From Syntrophomonas sp. (GTDB taxonomy: Bacteria > Bacillota > Syntrophomonadia > Syntrophomonadales > Syntrophomonadaceae), in NCBI GenBank assembly GCA_016841875.1, contig JAENYG010000020.1:1-63108 (forward strand): a DNA stretch of 63,108 nucleotides. Reading direction: 5' to 3'. Below the pieces are notes generated by a model. That model saw only the letters and a list, made by a program, of their open reading frames with translations, had not been told where the DNA came from and made no database searches. Positions 26,700 to 35,782 of this stretch are shown in pieces. The translations under genes were made by a program, and so were the position numbers. Position 1 is the first letter of the stretch. Each line of letters begins with the position of its first letter.

Positions 26700-26719
26700 C
26701 ATTGGAGAATATAATATCT

Positions 26720-28042
26720 ATGTTTAACCGCTTCAATGCTCCCCAGATACTGGTGAGCAGTTTCTTAATGCTCATATTATCAGGAACTGTTCTTTTGTTA
26801 ACACCCTGGGCCACAGGTGGCAATGGGACGGATTTCGTAACCGCCCTTTTTACTTCCGCATCAGCAGTGTGTGTTACCGGCCTGGTTGTGGTGGATACAG
26901 GAACTTATTGGACCTTCTTTGGTCAGATGGTAATCCTGCTGCTCATTCAAGCAGGAGGACTTGGTATTATGTCCTTTGCCACTTTTTATGCCCTGCTGCT
27001 GGGGAAAAAGATCATGCTGCGGCAGCGCCTGATTATGCAGGAAGCATTAAACAAGTCTTCTCTGGAAGGTATTGTGAATGTTTTCAGAATCCTATTAATA
27101 TTTTCTTTCGCCATTGAGTTTCTGGCCGGTATCTGCCTGGCCATTCACCTGCATTTCAAATATGGATATGAACCTCTCAAAGCTTTCTGGTTTGGAATAT
27201 TTCATGCTGTATCAGCCTTCAACAACGCTGGCTTTGATCTATTCGGAAATTACACCAGTTTAACGAAATTTACTTCCGATCCCCTGTTTGATTTTCTGAT
27301 TGCATTCTTGATTATCATCGGAGGGCTGGGTTTTGTTGTCATCTACGAACTGATGGATTATCGTAAGAATGGACGGCTTTCACTTCATGCCCGGATAGTT
27401 ATAAGGATGACCATGATCCTGGTTGGCTTTTCAACCTTGATTATTTTCGTCACCGAATATAATCATGCTCTGCAGGGTTTTTCGCTGGGGACCAAGATAA
27501 GCGCATCTTTTTTCCAGGCGGTAACTCCGCGCACGGCTGGTTTTAACACTCTGAACATGAATTCTCTACTGGTATCTACTCAGTTTCTAATCATATTGCT
27601 CATGTTTATAGGAGGCTCACCCGGGTCTACTGCTGGTGGAGTAAAAACATCTACCCTTAGTGTAGTATGGTTGATGGTGGTAAACCAGATAAAGGGGAGA
27701 AAAACGGCTTCCATACTGGAGCGGCAGATTGACAATCAGAATGTACTGCGGGCTTTAACTATTATTATTCTGGCTCTTTCTTTTGTTATTGTGGTTACCT
27801 TCCTGATGTGTTTGACACAGGAGGCGGAGTTGATGGAAATACTATTTGAGGTTGTATCTGCCATGGGAACTGTGGGTTTAAGCCTGGGTTTGACATTAAA
27901 ACTGAATCTGGTCGGGAAATTGCTCATTATTATCACCATGTTTTTGGGGCGAGTGGGACCGCTTACGCTGGTGTTGGCTCTGGCTAATAGAAGGGAACAG
28001 CCGGAAATGCAGTATCCCGAAGATAAAATAATGCTGGGCTAA
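26720..28042 (+). CDS. ktrB: Potassium transporter membrane subunit, KtrB/TrkH type
   Basis: 440 residues, about ten membrane helices. The four pore repeats of the TrkH/KtrB family are visible, with filter-like segments SASAVCVTGLVVVDT, SAFNNAGFDLFG, VTPRTAGFNTL and SAMGTVGLSLGL, and the GGSPGSTAGGVKTST loop. Takes up K+ (usually with Na+) together with KtrA. The ATG at 26720 is preferred with GGAG 12 bases upstream; a TTG at 26702 would add six residues. Same operon as ktrA. Confidence 0.93.
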   Translation: MFNRFNAPQILVSSFLMLILSGTVLLLTPWATGGNGTDFVTALFTSASAVCVTGLVVVDTGTYWTFFGQMVILLLIQAGGLGIMSFATFYALLLGKKIMLRQRLIMQEALNKSSLEGIVNVFRILLIFSFAIEFLAGICLAIHLHFKYGYEPLKAFWFGIFHAVSAFNNAGFDLFGNYTSLTKFTSDPLFDFLIAFLIIIGGLGFVVIYELMDYRKNGRLSLHARIVIRMTMILVGFSTLIIFVTEYNHALQGFSLGTKISASFFQAVTPRTAGFNTLNMNSLLVSTQFLIILLMFIGGSPGSTAGGVKTSTLSVVWLMVVNQIKGRKTASILERQIDNQNVLRALTIIILALSFVIVVTFLMCLTQEAELMEILFEVVSAMGTVGLSLGLTLKLNLVGKLLIIITMFLGRVGPLTLVLALANRREQPEMQYPEDKIMLG

Positions 28043-28085
28043 AGTACATCGTTGGAATAGAGGAAAGATCCCCTATTAGGGGCGG

Positions 28086-28513
28086 TCAAATAGGGATTTG
28101 TAATCTCTGAAAAATTCGGCATAGTCGTTTATAGCGGCTATGCCGTTTTTCGTCCTCTTCTGGAATGTTGATTTCACCGATGCAGTTGTAGGATATCCGG
28201 ATGCGCTGTGTTCTTCGTCCGTTTACCTTTTTTGTTTTGAATACAGTGATTCTGTCAATGAACTCTCGGATGATTTCTGCGTCCAAATGAGGTATCTGTG
28301 TATACTTCCTGACAAGCCCTAGAAAGCGATCTGTATTGAGGGATTGCTCTTTTGCGGTGTCGAGAGCTTTTTTCAACACAGTTGCTCTTGCTTCCAAAGC
28401 CTTCTGCTCGGTCTCGTAATCCGGTGACATCTTGTGAAAGTGTTCCTCCGAGATGTTTCCAAGTACCTTGTCCTCATACAGCTTTTGGATAATTCTATTG
28501 TCATGAGGTTGTA
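28086..28513 (-). pseudogene. C-terminal fragment of a large serine recombinase (TndX/Tn4451-like, DUF4368)
   Basis: About 140 residues from DNRIIQKLYED to the end match the coiled-coil and DUF4368 tail of large serine recombinases of clostridial integrative elements (IREFIDRITVFKTKKVNGRRTQRIRI, RISYNCIGEINIP). The catalytic serine domain and recombinase domain are missing: upstream sequence is unrelated, so the gene was cut at about 28513. A CGGCATAG hairpin lies inside its 3' end. Evidence of a former mobile element at this place. Confidence 0.75.
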
Positions 28514-28856
28514 GATAAACGGATGGTCCCAGCATTTAAATCCCTCAACATCCACAGGACACAATCACATTGGTTGAGTACCGGGAAAAGTATTTTTTTT
28601 GAAAAAAACCTCCCGCTCACCGTATGCCAGGAAAACAGAGCAATTCGGATGGGTTGCGGATAAAATTTGCTGTCCACCGCCTGGATGTGTAGCATTCGGT
28701 AACTTCGAATCCCCCAAAATAAAAATAAAAAAGCACCCGCAAGACGATGCGGATTCAAACATGAATAGGCATTAAAAATAATGCGTTCTTAAATTTAAAG
28801 GTTATTTTCTCCTATAAACGATATAATTGGAATATAATTGCGGGAGGTGCAAAACC

Positions 28857-29034
28857 ATGGCGATAAGCTATAAAGAAAGACCTGCAACGTCTTTCCGGTG
28901 TCAGCTCGGCTACCATCTTGAAGCTTGGCCGAAATGAAAATGTGAACACAGAAATACTTCAAAAGATATGCACCGCTCTAAGCATTAGCGATGTAATGGA
29001 GTTTGTACCAAATACAGATAAGATCTGCTGCTGA
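28857..29034 (+). pseudogene. Broken XRE/Cro-type helix-turn-helix regulator
   Basis: An ATG with GGGAGG upstream opens MAISYK, but the expected first helix is missing and the frame shifts by one base. After the shift the protein reads KDLQRLSGVSSATILKLGR and NENVNTEILQKICTALSI, a clear XRE helix-turn-helix of the short clostridial type, ending at the stop at 29032. An internal deletion of roughly a dozen codons explains both features. Not expected to be functional. Confidence 0.75.
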
Positions 29035-29142
29035 AACTCGGATAATTTCAAAAACAAGATATCGGTTTAATTGGTGAAAGGAGGACTTTTCCAATTTTTC
29101 ATTATCAATAATATATGTTATCAATGGGAGGAGGATAATAAT

Positions 29143-32142
29143 ATGAGTAAATTATTTAAATCTAAGTACACAATATTTTTAGTGTTCCTATTAGCCATAA
29201 GCTTTCAACCATTTATGGGTGTAGCATCAGCTAGTGCTTTAGACCCACTTCCAGAGCGTTATTTTGAGGTGCTGGAAATTGGGTCGCCTGAGTATGACAG
29301 CAAGGACTTAAAGACAATATACGATTTCTATAAGATAGATGAGGATTTATTCATAACCGAACAGTTCGAGAAGGTGGCTGAAGGGATGAAGAAAAAGCCT
29401 CCTGGAGTTATGGTGTTACAGCCTTCAGCTCTGGATATTAAATACAGAGGGATCGCTGAATTCAAAGAATTGGATCCCATAGCTTTGAAGCGGGGTGAAG
29501 TGACGACTCTAAGCCTTAAATATAATGATGAAATGGGTGTAGCATCCAGAAATTATGTGGTTGATCTGGAATTATATTTGGATGAAACACTTGCAAGTGG
29601 AGTCGGCTTTAATGCCACTTCTTCGTTTACAGGATACGACATAGTCCCAGAAAATGGAGAATCAGTGAAACAAAGCATCGAAAGAGGACCTTTTACCTCG
29701 ACAGGAGAAGAAGCAGAGGTCGAAGGTCAGTTTGTTAGGCTGAAAGTACAGGTTGATAAGGATACAGCCCAGGATGAGCGGTGGGGGGGCTACATTCTAT
29801 ACTACCAATTTAAAATATTAGGTGTACAGGCTGGAACAGGTCTAACGGAGGTAGTAAATACTGATGCAGATGCGGAAGCAGGAGAGGGCGGATTTCCTGT
29901 TGCTGCTGTTATCATAGTCGGAGTGCTGGGGCTTGCAGGTGCAACAATCGGAATTAAGGGAAAGAGCAATAAAAACAAAAATACAAAGAAATCAGAGGAT
30001 TCAAAGGAAGAGCAAAGCAGCTATAAGCTTTATGTAAGTAAGGACTTTGGAAACAAGCTCAAACGGGGAGGAGCTCATGAATTTGTATATGCCCGAATGG
30101 TCGAGATCAAAAAAAGCGGCGTTGAGATAAACAGGGATGATTTGACTGCTCGGATCGAAATCTTCTCTCCAGATAATTATATAGAGGTCGGTACCCCTAT
30201 CATCTCTGGGGACTACATGGGTGCCTCAGTAAAGGCTGACTATTTTGAGACCGGCGGTCCAGAGGATGGTACTGTGAGCTTTAGATTTACTGGTGAAGGG
30301 GGAACCTTCCAAAACAATGTGAAGTTCAAGCTTGTCGGAGACCCATATATTCATTATCCGGAAAAGGGAGACGATTTGCTTCCTACGATAAATATAATAT
30401 ATGGATGTAACGGAAAATACTCATATAAGGTCGAGTTTTGCGATTTTACGAAGTCACTTACGAACGCCCAAATTGAGATACCAAGAGATGATCTTGCAAG
30501 CGGTAAAATCGAGAAGCTGGATGAATTCAATTACGTGATCAGCTTGAATAATCTTAGTACAAAGACAGAAGCATCAACATATAAAACTGAGAGCTTCAAT
30601 ATAAAGGTGATAGGAGAGAATGAAACTGAATATGTTGAAGACAGGGTTAGAGTATTGCTCCAGCCTGAAGGCTTAGCAATAGTAGATATGGATAATCAGT
30701 TTGATGAAGAGGGATATTTCAAGGTTATCTGTTATCCCGATTCAGACAACAAGGAATCCGATGAGGTGCTGCCTACTCGTTTCAAGCTGCAACTTACTGT
30801 AGCTGAAACAAATGAAAATGGTGAGACAGAGGTTAAGGTGATTCCTTCAAGTGGGTACACCCCAGAATTTGGAGAATTAAAGGGGACAGATTCAAGGACA
30901 AACACCCTGATATCTCGTTACCTGATCGAGGTCAATGCTGCAGGAGTTTCAAATAGAGGAGTATATAGATTTGAACCTAAGCAAGTGCTTCCTGAGCCAG
31001 AGGTAGGCAGAATTCACGTTAAGCAGCCAATTTCTACCGAGTATGGCAACGAGAAATACGAAATTGAGCTCAAAGTCAGGCTGATAGGAGAGCCCATGGA
31101 CCCAATGGGAGGCTGGGATGAGGAGCTGGATATTCTTAGAAAACGAGTTGAAAGATATGGTCTAAGTGCTGACCTTGCAGAGAAAATGAGGGTATTGGGA
31201 AGAAATCGATCCACGCAGGAGCTCAGACTATTGAACAAGATGATCCTGATCGAATCATCAATATACTTTACTAATGAGGCAAGAGATTACAATGATATCG
31301 CGGACCGTTTACAGCAAATAGAGTCGGGCTTAGAGGTTATCAAGTGGCTTGGTGATCAATCGTTTTCAGTTCTGATGACGATTTATACAGGGCCTGCAGG
31401 AGAGGCGATTATTACTCCAGCAAAGGAAATACTTGTAGCTATGATAGGGGAGGTTGGTACTCAGATCTTTATGGGTGAGACCTTCGTATTTGAAAACCTC
31501 AAGGTCGCCGACAATATTTCAGCTGTATTTGAAAGCTATATATTGAACTCCTTAGGTCCTGACGTGAGCATGAAAAAAGCCGGTGTAGTAATTGCCGGAT
31601 TTGCGATTTTCAATTTCTCGAAGCACTATCTGCTTGATGTTGACGAAAGTGGCAACAGAGACTTTTATAAAGCCCTTAATTCAGCCTTTAGCGATCTGAC
31701 CTCCACAACGATGAAAATCGCTGCAGGTAAGTATTTTGAGAATCTGGTCAGCAGCAAGAAAAGTGGAGATAAGCTGCAGGGTTGGGTATCCAATTGGCTG
31801 AAAGAAGGATTGCCTGAAATGGTTTATGATGATGCCGGAGAAAAAATACTTTCAAAATATCTGGAAGAGATATGCGGTAAGGGAGCTGCATGGGTCTACG
31901 GCACTATGAATGAAGCTAGTGAACGAGGTGAGATCAACGTAGATATGAATAAGCTAATATTGACGGTTCCATTGGAATTTGAAAATACTGGCGTTAAGGT
32001 ACCGGTTTATGTTGGAGTTGACTTAACAAGGATTACTGAGAGTTTATTCGATTATATCTACGACAAGATGTTTGGAACATTACCTCTTCCTAAAGAAAAA
32101 GCAAACATTCCGAAAGATCCAACTTATACACCTGGCATATAA
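29143..32142 (+). CDS. Large exported/surface protein, unknown function
   Basis: 999 residues. A signal peptide (about residues 1-33, ending ASA) is followed by about 210 mostly beta residues, a membrane-like helix (about 249-272, VAAVIIVGVLGLAGATIGI), a Lys-rich linker KSNKNKNTKKSEDSKEE, a second long beta-rich region of Ig-like appearance (about 290-680), and a mostly helical C-terminal third. I do not recognise a family. ATG at 29143 follows GGGAGGAGG; an upstream frame from 29071 has no such site. It stands right after a decayed mobile element and uses AGA/AGG and ATA codons freely, so it may be acquired cargo. No partner gene is apparent. Confidence 0.75.
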   Translation: MSKLFKSKYTIFLVFLLAISFQPFMGVASASALDPLPERYFEVLEIGSPEYDSKDLKTIYDFYKIDEDLFITEQFEKVAEGMKKKPPGVMVLQPSALDIKYRGIAEFKELDPIALKRGEVTTLSLKYNDEMGVASRNYVVDLELYLDETLASGVGFNATSSFTGYDIVPENGESVKQSIERGPFTSTGEEAEVEGQFVRLKVQVDKDTAQDERWGGYILYYQFKILGVQAGTGLTEVVNTDADAEAGEGGFPVAAVIIVGVLGLAGATIGIKGKSNKNKNTKKSEDSKEEQSSYKLYVSKDFGNKLKRGGAHEFVYARMVEIKKSGVEINRDDLTARIEIFSPDNYIEVGTPIISGDYMGASVKADYFETGGPEDGTVSFRFTGEGGTFQNNVKFKLVGDPYIHYPEKGDDLLPTINIIYGCNGKYSYKVEFCDFTKSLTNAQIEIPRDDLASGKIEKLDEFNYVISLNNLSTKTEASTYKTESFNIKVIGENETEYVEDRVRVLLQPEGLAIVDMDNQFDEEGYFKVICYPDSDNKESDEVLPTRFKLQLTVAETNENGETEVKVIPSSGYTPEFGELKGTDSRTNTLISRYLIEVNAAGVSNRGVYRFEPKQVLPEPEVGRIHVKQPISTEYGNEKYEIELKVRLIGEPMDPMGGWDEELDILRKRVERYGLSADLAEKMRVLGRNRSTQELRLLNKMILIESSIYFTNEARDYNDIADRLQQIESGLEVIKWLGDQSFSVLMTIYTGPAGEAIITPAKEILVAMIGEVGTQIFMGETFVFENLKVADNISAVFESYILNSLGPDVSMKKAGVVIAGFAIFNFSKHYLLDVDESGNRDFYKALNSAFSDLTSTTMKIAAGKYFENLVSSKKSGDKLQGWVSNWLKEGLPEMVYDDAGEKILSKYLEEICGKGAAWVYGTMNEASERGEINVDMNKLILTVPLEFENTGVKVPVYVGVDLTRITESLFDYIYDKMFGTLPLPKEKANIPKDPTYTPGI

Positions 32143-32203
32143 ATACAGAGCTGCAATAAACAGAGCAAGCTCACTTACCTTTAAAGTTTGTATAAATAGG
32201 AAA

Positions 32204-32253
32204 AGACCAGCCACACTAAAGCACTTATGCTTGAATGCGACTGGTCTCTTTTT
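32204..32253 (+). terminator. Intrinsic terminator after the surface protein
   Basis: AGACCAG/CTGGTCT outer stem with an inner GCA/TGC pairing, followed by CTTTTTG. Confidence 0.75.
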
Positions 32254-32263
32254 GCCCCCGTTT

Positions 32264-32309
32264 GAAGCTGTTCACTTGGTTTTTTATTCAATCCCTAAGT
32301 GAACGCTTC
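32264..32309 (-). terminator. Inverted repeat downstream of rubrerythrin
   Basis: GAAGC-GTTCACTT pairs with AAGTGAAC-GCTTC (one bulge) around a 19-base T-rich loop, between convergent genes. It may end the rubrerythrin transcript, although the T-run after it is poor. Confidence 0.4.
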
Positions 32310-32331
32310 ATTCAGGGGATCTTTCTTTGTA

Positions 32332-32871
32332 TTAATAATTTTCTGCCATTGCTTCGTAATAAGCTCGGGGGTGGTTACAGGCCGGGCAGGTTTCCGGTGC
32401 TTCAGTGCCCTCGTGAACGTAACCACAGTTTCTGCATCTCCATTTGATCGGCTCATTCCTTTTAAACACAGTACCCTCTTTAATATTGCTGAGCAGTTTG
32501 CGGTATCTCTTTTCATGTTGTTCTTCTACTTCAGCTATTTCTTTAAAATAGTCAGCTATTTCATTGAACCCTTCTTCCCGGGCGATCTTTTCGAACTCGG
32601 GATACATACTGGTGTGTTCCTCATTTTCTCCTTCTGCCGCAGCCAGGAGATTATCCTCTGTACCAGGGATTGCTCCTCCCATTAACATCTTGAAGAACAA
32701 CTTGGCATGTTCTTTTTCATTAAGGGCTGTTTCCTCAAAAAAGCCAGCTATTTGTTCTAACCCATCTTTCTTGGACTGACTGGCAAAGTAGTCGTATTTA
32801 TTCCTGGCCTGTGATTCACCGGCAAAAGCCGCCCATAGGTTCTGTTCGGTCTTTGAGCCTTTTAGTTCCAT
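32332..32871 (-). CDS. rbr: Rubrerythrin
   Basis: 179 residues. The N-terminal four-helix bundle carries di-iron ligands in ESQARNKYDYFA, ETALNEKEHAKLFF, EENEEHTSMYPEF-like and EEQHEKRYR segments; the C-terminal rubredoxin-like module has CRNCGYVH and CPACNHP. It reduces hydrogen peroxide with electrons from rubredoxin or ferredoxin, a standard oxygen-defence enzyme of anaerobes. ATG at 32871 follows AGGAGG. An upstream TTTACT-17-TATATT pair (about 32916-32944, minus) could be its promoter. Confidence 0.95.
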   Translation of the reverse strand: MELKGSKTEQNLWAAFAGESQARNKYDYFASQSKKDGLEQIAGFFEETALNEKEHAKLFFKMLMGGAIPGTEDNLLAAAEGENEEHTSMYPEFEKIAREEGFNEIADYFKEIAEVEEQHEKRYRKLLSNIKEGTVFKRNEPIKWRCRNCGYVHEGTEAPETCPACNHPRAYYEAMAENY

Positions 32872-33075
32872 ATTAATTCCTCCTAGCCATTCATTAATCT
32901 ATCTATGTTTTGTTTATTAAATATAGCTTATACTAACGCTTGAGTAAACAATTCTTTTGCAAATTATGTAAATTAGACGAAAATAGAATGGAACCTGAAA
33001 CATGGAACTGCTTCACTTAACTTAAATCAGAGAAATCATATTGTACTACGGTTAAGATTGGACCCAGGTCTGCTT

Positions 33076-33104
33076 TTGTTATAATAAAGAAAATATAATA
33101 TAAT
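33076..33104 (+). promoter_or_regulatory. Sigma-A promoter upstream of hexokinase
   Basis: TTGTTA (33076-33081), 17-base spacer, perfect TATAAT (33099-33104), about 80 bases before the ribosome site. Confidence 0.6.
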
Positions 33105-33193
33105 AGCTACCTACTTGGTTAGTACATTTATGGTTTTAAGACTATAGGTAAATTCGTAATGATACCTGCGGCTTTCTATAGATGGGAGTTATC

Positions 33194-34564
33194 ATGATAC
33201 CGAACAGTATTATTAAACAAACCTGTGATTTATATCGGGTAGATTTGAGTTCACTTAGGAAGATAGCCGATGATTTTAATAGGGAACTAGACCAGGCATT
33301 GGCCGGACAAAAAAGTTCCCTGAGCATTCTGCCTTCTTTTTTATCAGCACCCACTGGTCAAGAAATGGGTCATTATATAGCAGTTGATTTTGGAGGAAGT
33401 AACCTGCGGGTGATGCTGGTGGCACTGAAGGGGCAGGGACGTTATGAAATAATTAAGCAAATCGCTCGGCCTCTAAAGGACCCGCAGGGCAGATATGACT
33501 ATACTACAGATAACACCAGTGGACAGGAGATCTTTGGGTTTGCTGCCGACCTGGTCGCAGAAGTTGTGAGGGGAGAATCACCGGACCAGCTGGGTCTCAC
33601 CTTTTCCTATCCTATGCAGCAGAATAGTATCTGTTCAGCAAGTCTGATTCGCTGGACTAAGGAACTAAAGCCCAGACAGACTGTAGGTCGGGATATTGGC
33701 AGAATGCTGGGGGAAGCTTTAGTAAATAAAGGCCTTGATATAAAGCCGGCTGCGATAATCAATGATACGGTGGCAGTTTTTCTTGCGGGCTGTTATTATG
33801 ATTCAGCAGTTTGTGCAGGTTCCATCTGCGGCACGGGACACAATACATGTTTCCTGGAATCTAGCCGTAGAACGGCTGCCAATCAGGCTATGATTGTAAA
33901 TACTGAAGCTGGGAATTTTTCAATGCTGTTCGGCAACCTCTATGATAGGTCTCTGGATCTGGCAACAGAAGATCCCGGACAACAAAAAATGGAAAAAATG
34001 GTGTCTGGGAAATACCTGGGGGAGTTATTACGTATTACCTTGCGGGATCTGGGCGAAAAAGGCCTTTTACCTGGTTATACTCCATCTTTGATTCTCTGGA
34101 ACCAACCTTTTACTCTCCCAACAGAAGTACTGGGTTGGCTGCAGACAGAGGGGAGCAGGGAATGGCAGCTGCTCAACAATTGGATGGAGATAAATGGTTT
34201 TGATATTAACCTGGAGAATTTAACCTTGCTCAAGCTTATAGGTGGCGCTATTCTGGAGCGAGCGATGAAGCTAATAGCATCTACCTACATTGCCATTTTA
34301 GAACGGCCAGGCCAAATCAACAATAAAAGACGGGTTATTGCAGTAGATGGAGCATTGTTTAAGCATTTGCCAAAGTTTTTGGCCGGAGTAGAGAGCATAC
34401 TTCGCAGTGAATTGCCAGATCGTTCCGTCTCCCTGCTGTATACAGCAGACGGATCAAATATCGGTGCGGCAGTAGCAGCAGCCCTGGCAGAAGATTGTAT
34501 AGATACAGATGCACGATCATTGGCAAGCGATAGTACTCCTGAGGGGCCGCAGTTTATCATTTAG
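33194..34564 (+). CDS. Hexokinase (eukaryote-type fold family)
   Basis: 456 residues, the size of one classical hexokinase unit rather than a ROK or Glk glucokinase. The order of blocks fits: phosphate-1 YIAVDFGGSNLRVML, sugar-binding LTFSYPMQQNSI and LIRWTKELK, catalytic INDTVAVFLAG, the GTGHNTCFLES adenosine loop, NTEAGNFS, and a late YTADGSNIGAAVAAAL phosphate-2 block. It phosphorylates glucose or a related hexose with ATP in the cytoplasm. ATG at 33194 follows GGGAG. Such hexokinases are uncommon but known in Firmicutes. No sugar genes flank it. Confidence 0.88.
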   Translation: MIPNSIIKQTCDLYRVDLSSLRKIADDFNRELDQALAGQKSSLSILPSFLSAPTGQEMGHYIAVDFGGSNLRVMLVALKGQGRYEIIKQIARPLKDPQGRYDYTTDNTSGQEIFGFAADLVAEVVRGESPDQLGLTFSYPMQQNSICSASLIRWTKELKPRQTVGRDIGRMLGEALVNKGLDIKPAAIINDTVAVFLAGCYYDSAVCAGSICGTGHNTCFLESSRRTAANQAMIVNTEAGNFSMLFGNLYDRSLDLATEDPGQQKMEKMVSGKYLGELLRITLRDLGEKGLLPGYTPSLILWNQPFTLPTEVLGWLQTEGSREWQLLNNWMEINGFDINLENLTLLKLIGGAILERAMKLIASTYIAILERPGQINNKRRVIAVDGALFKHLPKFLAGVESILRSELPDRSVSLLYTADGSNIGAAVAAALAEDCIDTDARSLASDSTPEGPQFII

Positions 34565-34592
34565 GAGGGGGAGCACCAACTCTTTATACAGG

Positions 34593-34621
34593 TTGACAAA
34601 TAGCCCGAGACATAATAATAT
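34593..34621 (+). promoter_or_regulatory. Sigma-A promoter of the permease operon
   Basis: Perfect TTGACA (34593-34598), 17-base spacer, TAATAT (34616-34621). Confidence 0.8.
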
Positions 34622-34635
34622 AAGCATATACTTAT
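34620..34635. promoter_or_regulatory. Candidate ArsR operator
   Basis: Dyad ATAAG-6-CTTAT overlapping the end of the -10 element and the likely transcription start; similar in form to ArsR/SmtB-type operators. An ArsR gene lies in the same cluster. Confidence 0.55.
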
Positions 34636-34650
34636 GAAAAAAGAAAGAAG

Positions 34651-35625
34651 ATGAGTGTTATGCTGCAGTGGTTTGCCGATCTAGTTACCTATCAGTGGTT
34701 TAATTTGCAAGAAGGAACCCATCTGGCCGATGCGGTAGACTTTTTTATTTATGATACATTAAAGATATTTATTATGCTGTCGGTTATCATTTTTCTTGTG
34801 GCGATAATTCGCAGCTTTTTCCCGCCGGAAAAAACTCGCAAGATATTAAGTTACAAGCATCAATATACTGCTAATATCGTAGCCGCTTTGCTGGGGATCG
34901 TAACCCCATTTTGTTCCTGTTCGGCAGTTCCAATATTTATAGGTTTTGTGGAAGCGGGTATCCCTCTGGGCGTTACTTTCTCGTTTTTGATATCTTCTCC
35001 CATGGTGAATGAAGTTGCTCTGATACTATTATGGGGGATGTTTGGGTCTAATATAGCCCTGATATATATATCCGCCGGCCTTACTGTGGCTATTGTGGGA
35101 GGATTAATTATCGGCAAGCTTAACTTGGAGAAGTATGTGGAAGGCTATGTGTATGAAGTCGCTCAAGATATTCAGGGTATCGAAATGGTGGTGGCAGAAC
35201 AAACCTGGAAAGACCGCTTTCTATATGCTAGAGACTATGTTAAGGATATCTTGAAAAGAGTATGGCCTTATGTACTGGTTGGAATCGGTGTTGGTGCATG
35301 GATTCATGGATACGTTCCTACCGACTTTCTAGCCAGCTATGCAGGGAAGGACAACCTGCTGGCAGTACCCATCGCTGTATTAATGGGGGTTCCTCTCTAT
35401 TCGAACGCGGCCGGAGTCATTCCTCTAGTGGCGGCTCTGCAGGAGAAAGGTATGGCTATGGGTACCGTACTTGCATTTATGATGTCGGTTACCGCACTTT
35501 CCCTGCCAGAAATGATCATTTTGCGCAACGTATTGAAACCTCGTTTGATAGTAATATTTGTGAGTATATTAGCTGTCTCAATAATTTTGGTAGGTTATCT
35601 ATTTAATGCTTTGATTCCCGGATAA
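34651..35625 (+). CDS. Permease of the UPF0718/ArsP family (DUF318)
   Basis: 324 residues, about eight membrane helices. The family motif TPFCSCSAVPIFIGF, which supplies the Cys pair implicated in binding trivalent arsenicals in ArsP, lies near residue 90, and a second matching block GVPLYSNAAGVIPLV near residue 250. ArsP exports trivalent organoarsenicals; other members have unknown substrates. The gene is followed by an arsenic-type ArsR and two thioredoxin-like proteins, supporting a thiol-reactive metalloid substrate. ATG at 34651 has a moderate site (AAAGAAG). Confidence 0.85.
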   Translation: MSVMLQWFADLVTYQWFNLQEGTHLADAVDFFIYDTLKIFIMLSVIIFLVAIIRSFFPPEKTRKILSYKHQYTANIVAALLGIVTPFCSCSAVPIFIGFVEAGIPLGVTFSFLISSPMVNEVALILLWGMFGSNIALIYISAGLTVAIVGGLIIGKLNLEKYVEGYVYEVAQDIQGIEMVVAEQTWKDRFLYARDYVKDILKRVWPYVLVGIGVGAWIHGYVPTDFLASYAGKDNLLAVPIAVLMGVPLYSNAAGVIPLVAALQEKGMAMGTVLAFMMSVTALSLPEMIILRNVLKPRLIVIFVSILAVSIILVGYLFNALIPG

Positions 35626-35782
35626 GATCCAGTGAGTGAAAAGAGCAGCAAATGGCAGTGTTCTAAAAATGGTACTGCACAGAAAATTTGTGAGGGTGGT
35701 AAGATAATAATCGTACTGTTTGCTGGCAGCTTCGATAAACAATGCATCTTGCCCACCAGGAAATCTGATTAGGAGTGAAAAT

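Larger units (their letters stand above)
28086..29034. mobile_element. Decayed integrative element remnant
   Basis: Holds the tail of a Tn4451-type serine recombinase, a non-coding stretch with broken frames on both strands (28540-28770), and a damaged XRE regulator. No transfer genes or recognisable ends remain. Original borders cannot be set; the 999-residue surface protein next to it may be cargo. Confidence 0.55.

Noticed and set aside
28067-28082. CCCCTATTAGGGG hairpin as terminator of ktrB
   Set aside because: Short stem without a T-run; not enough to call.
28501-28762. Overlapping leftward frames of 65-85 codons
   Set aside because: No ribosome sites and mutually overlapping; they are probably chance frames in the mobile-element debris.
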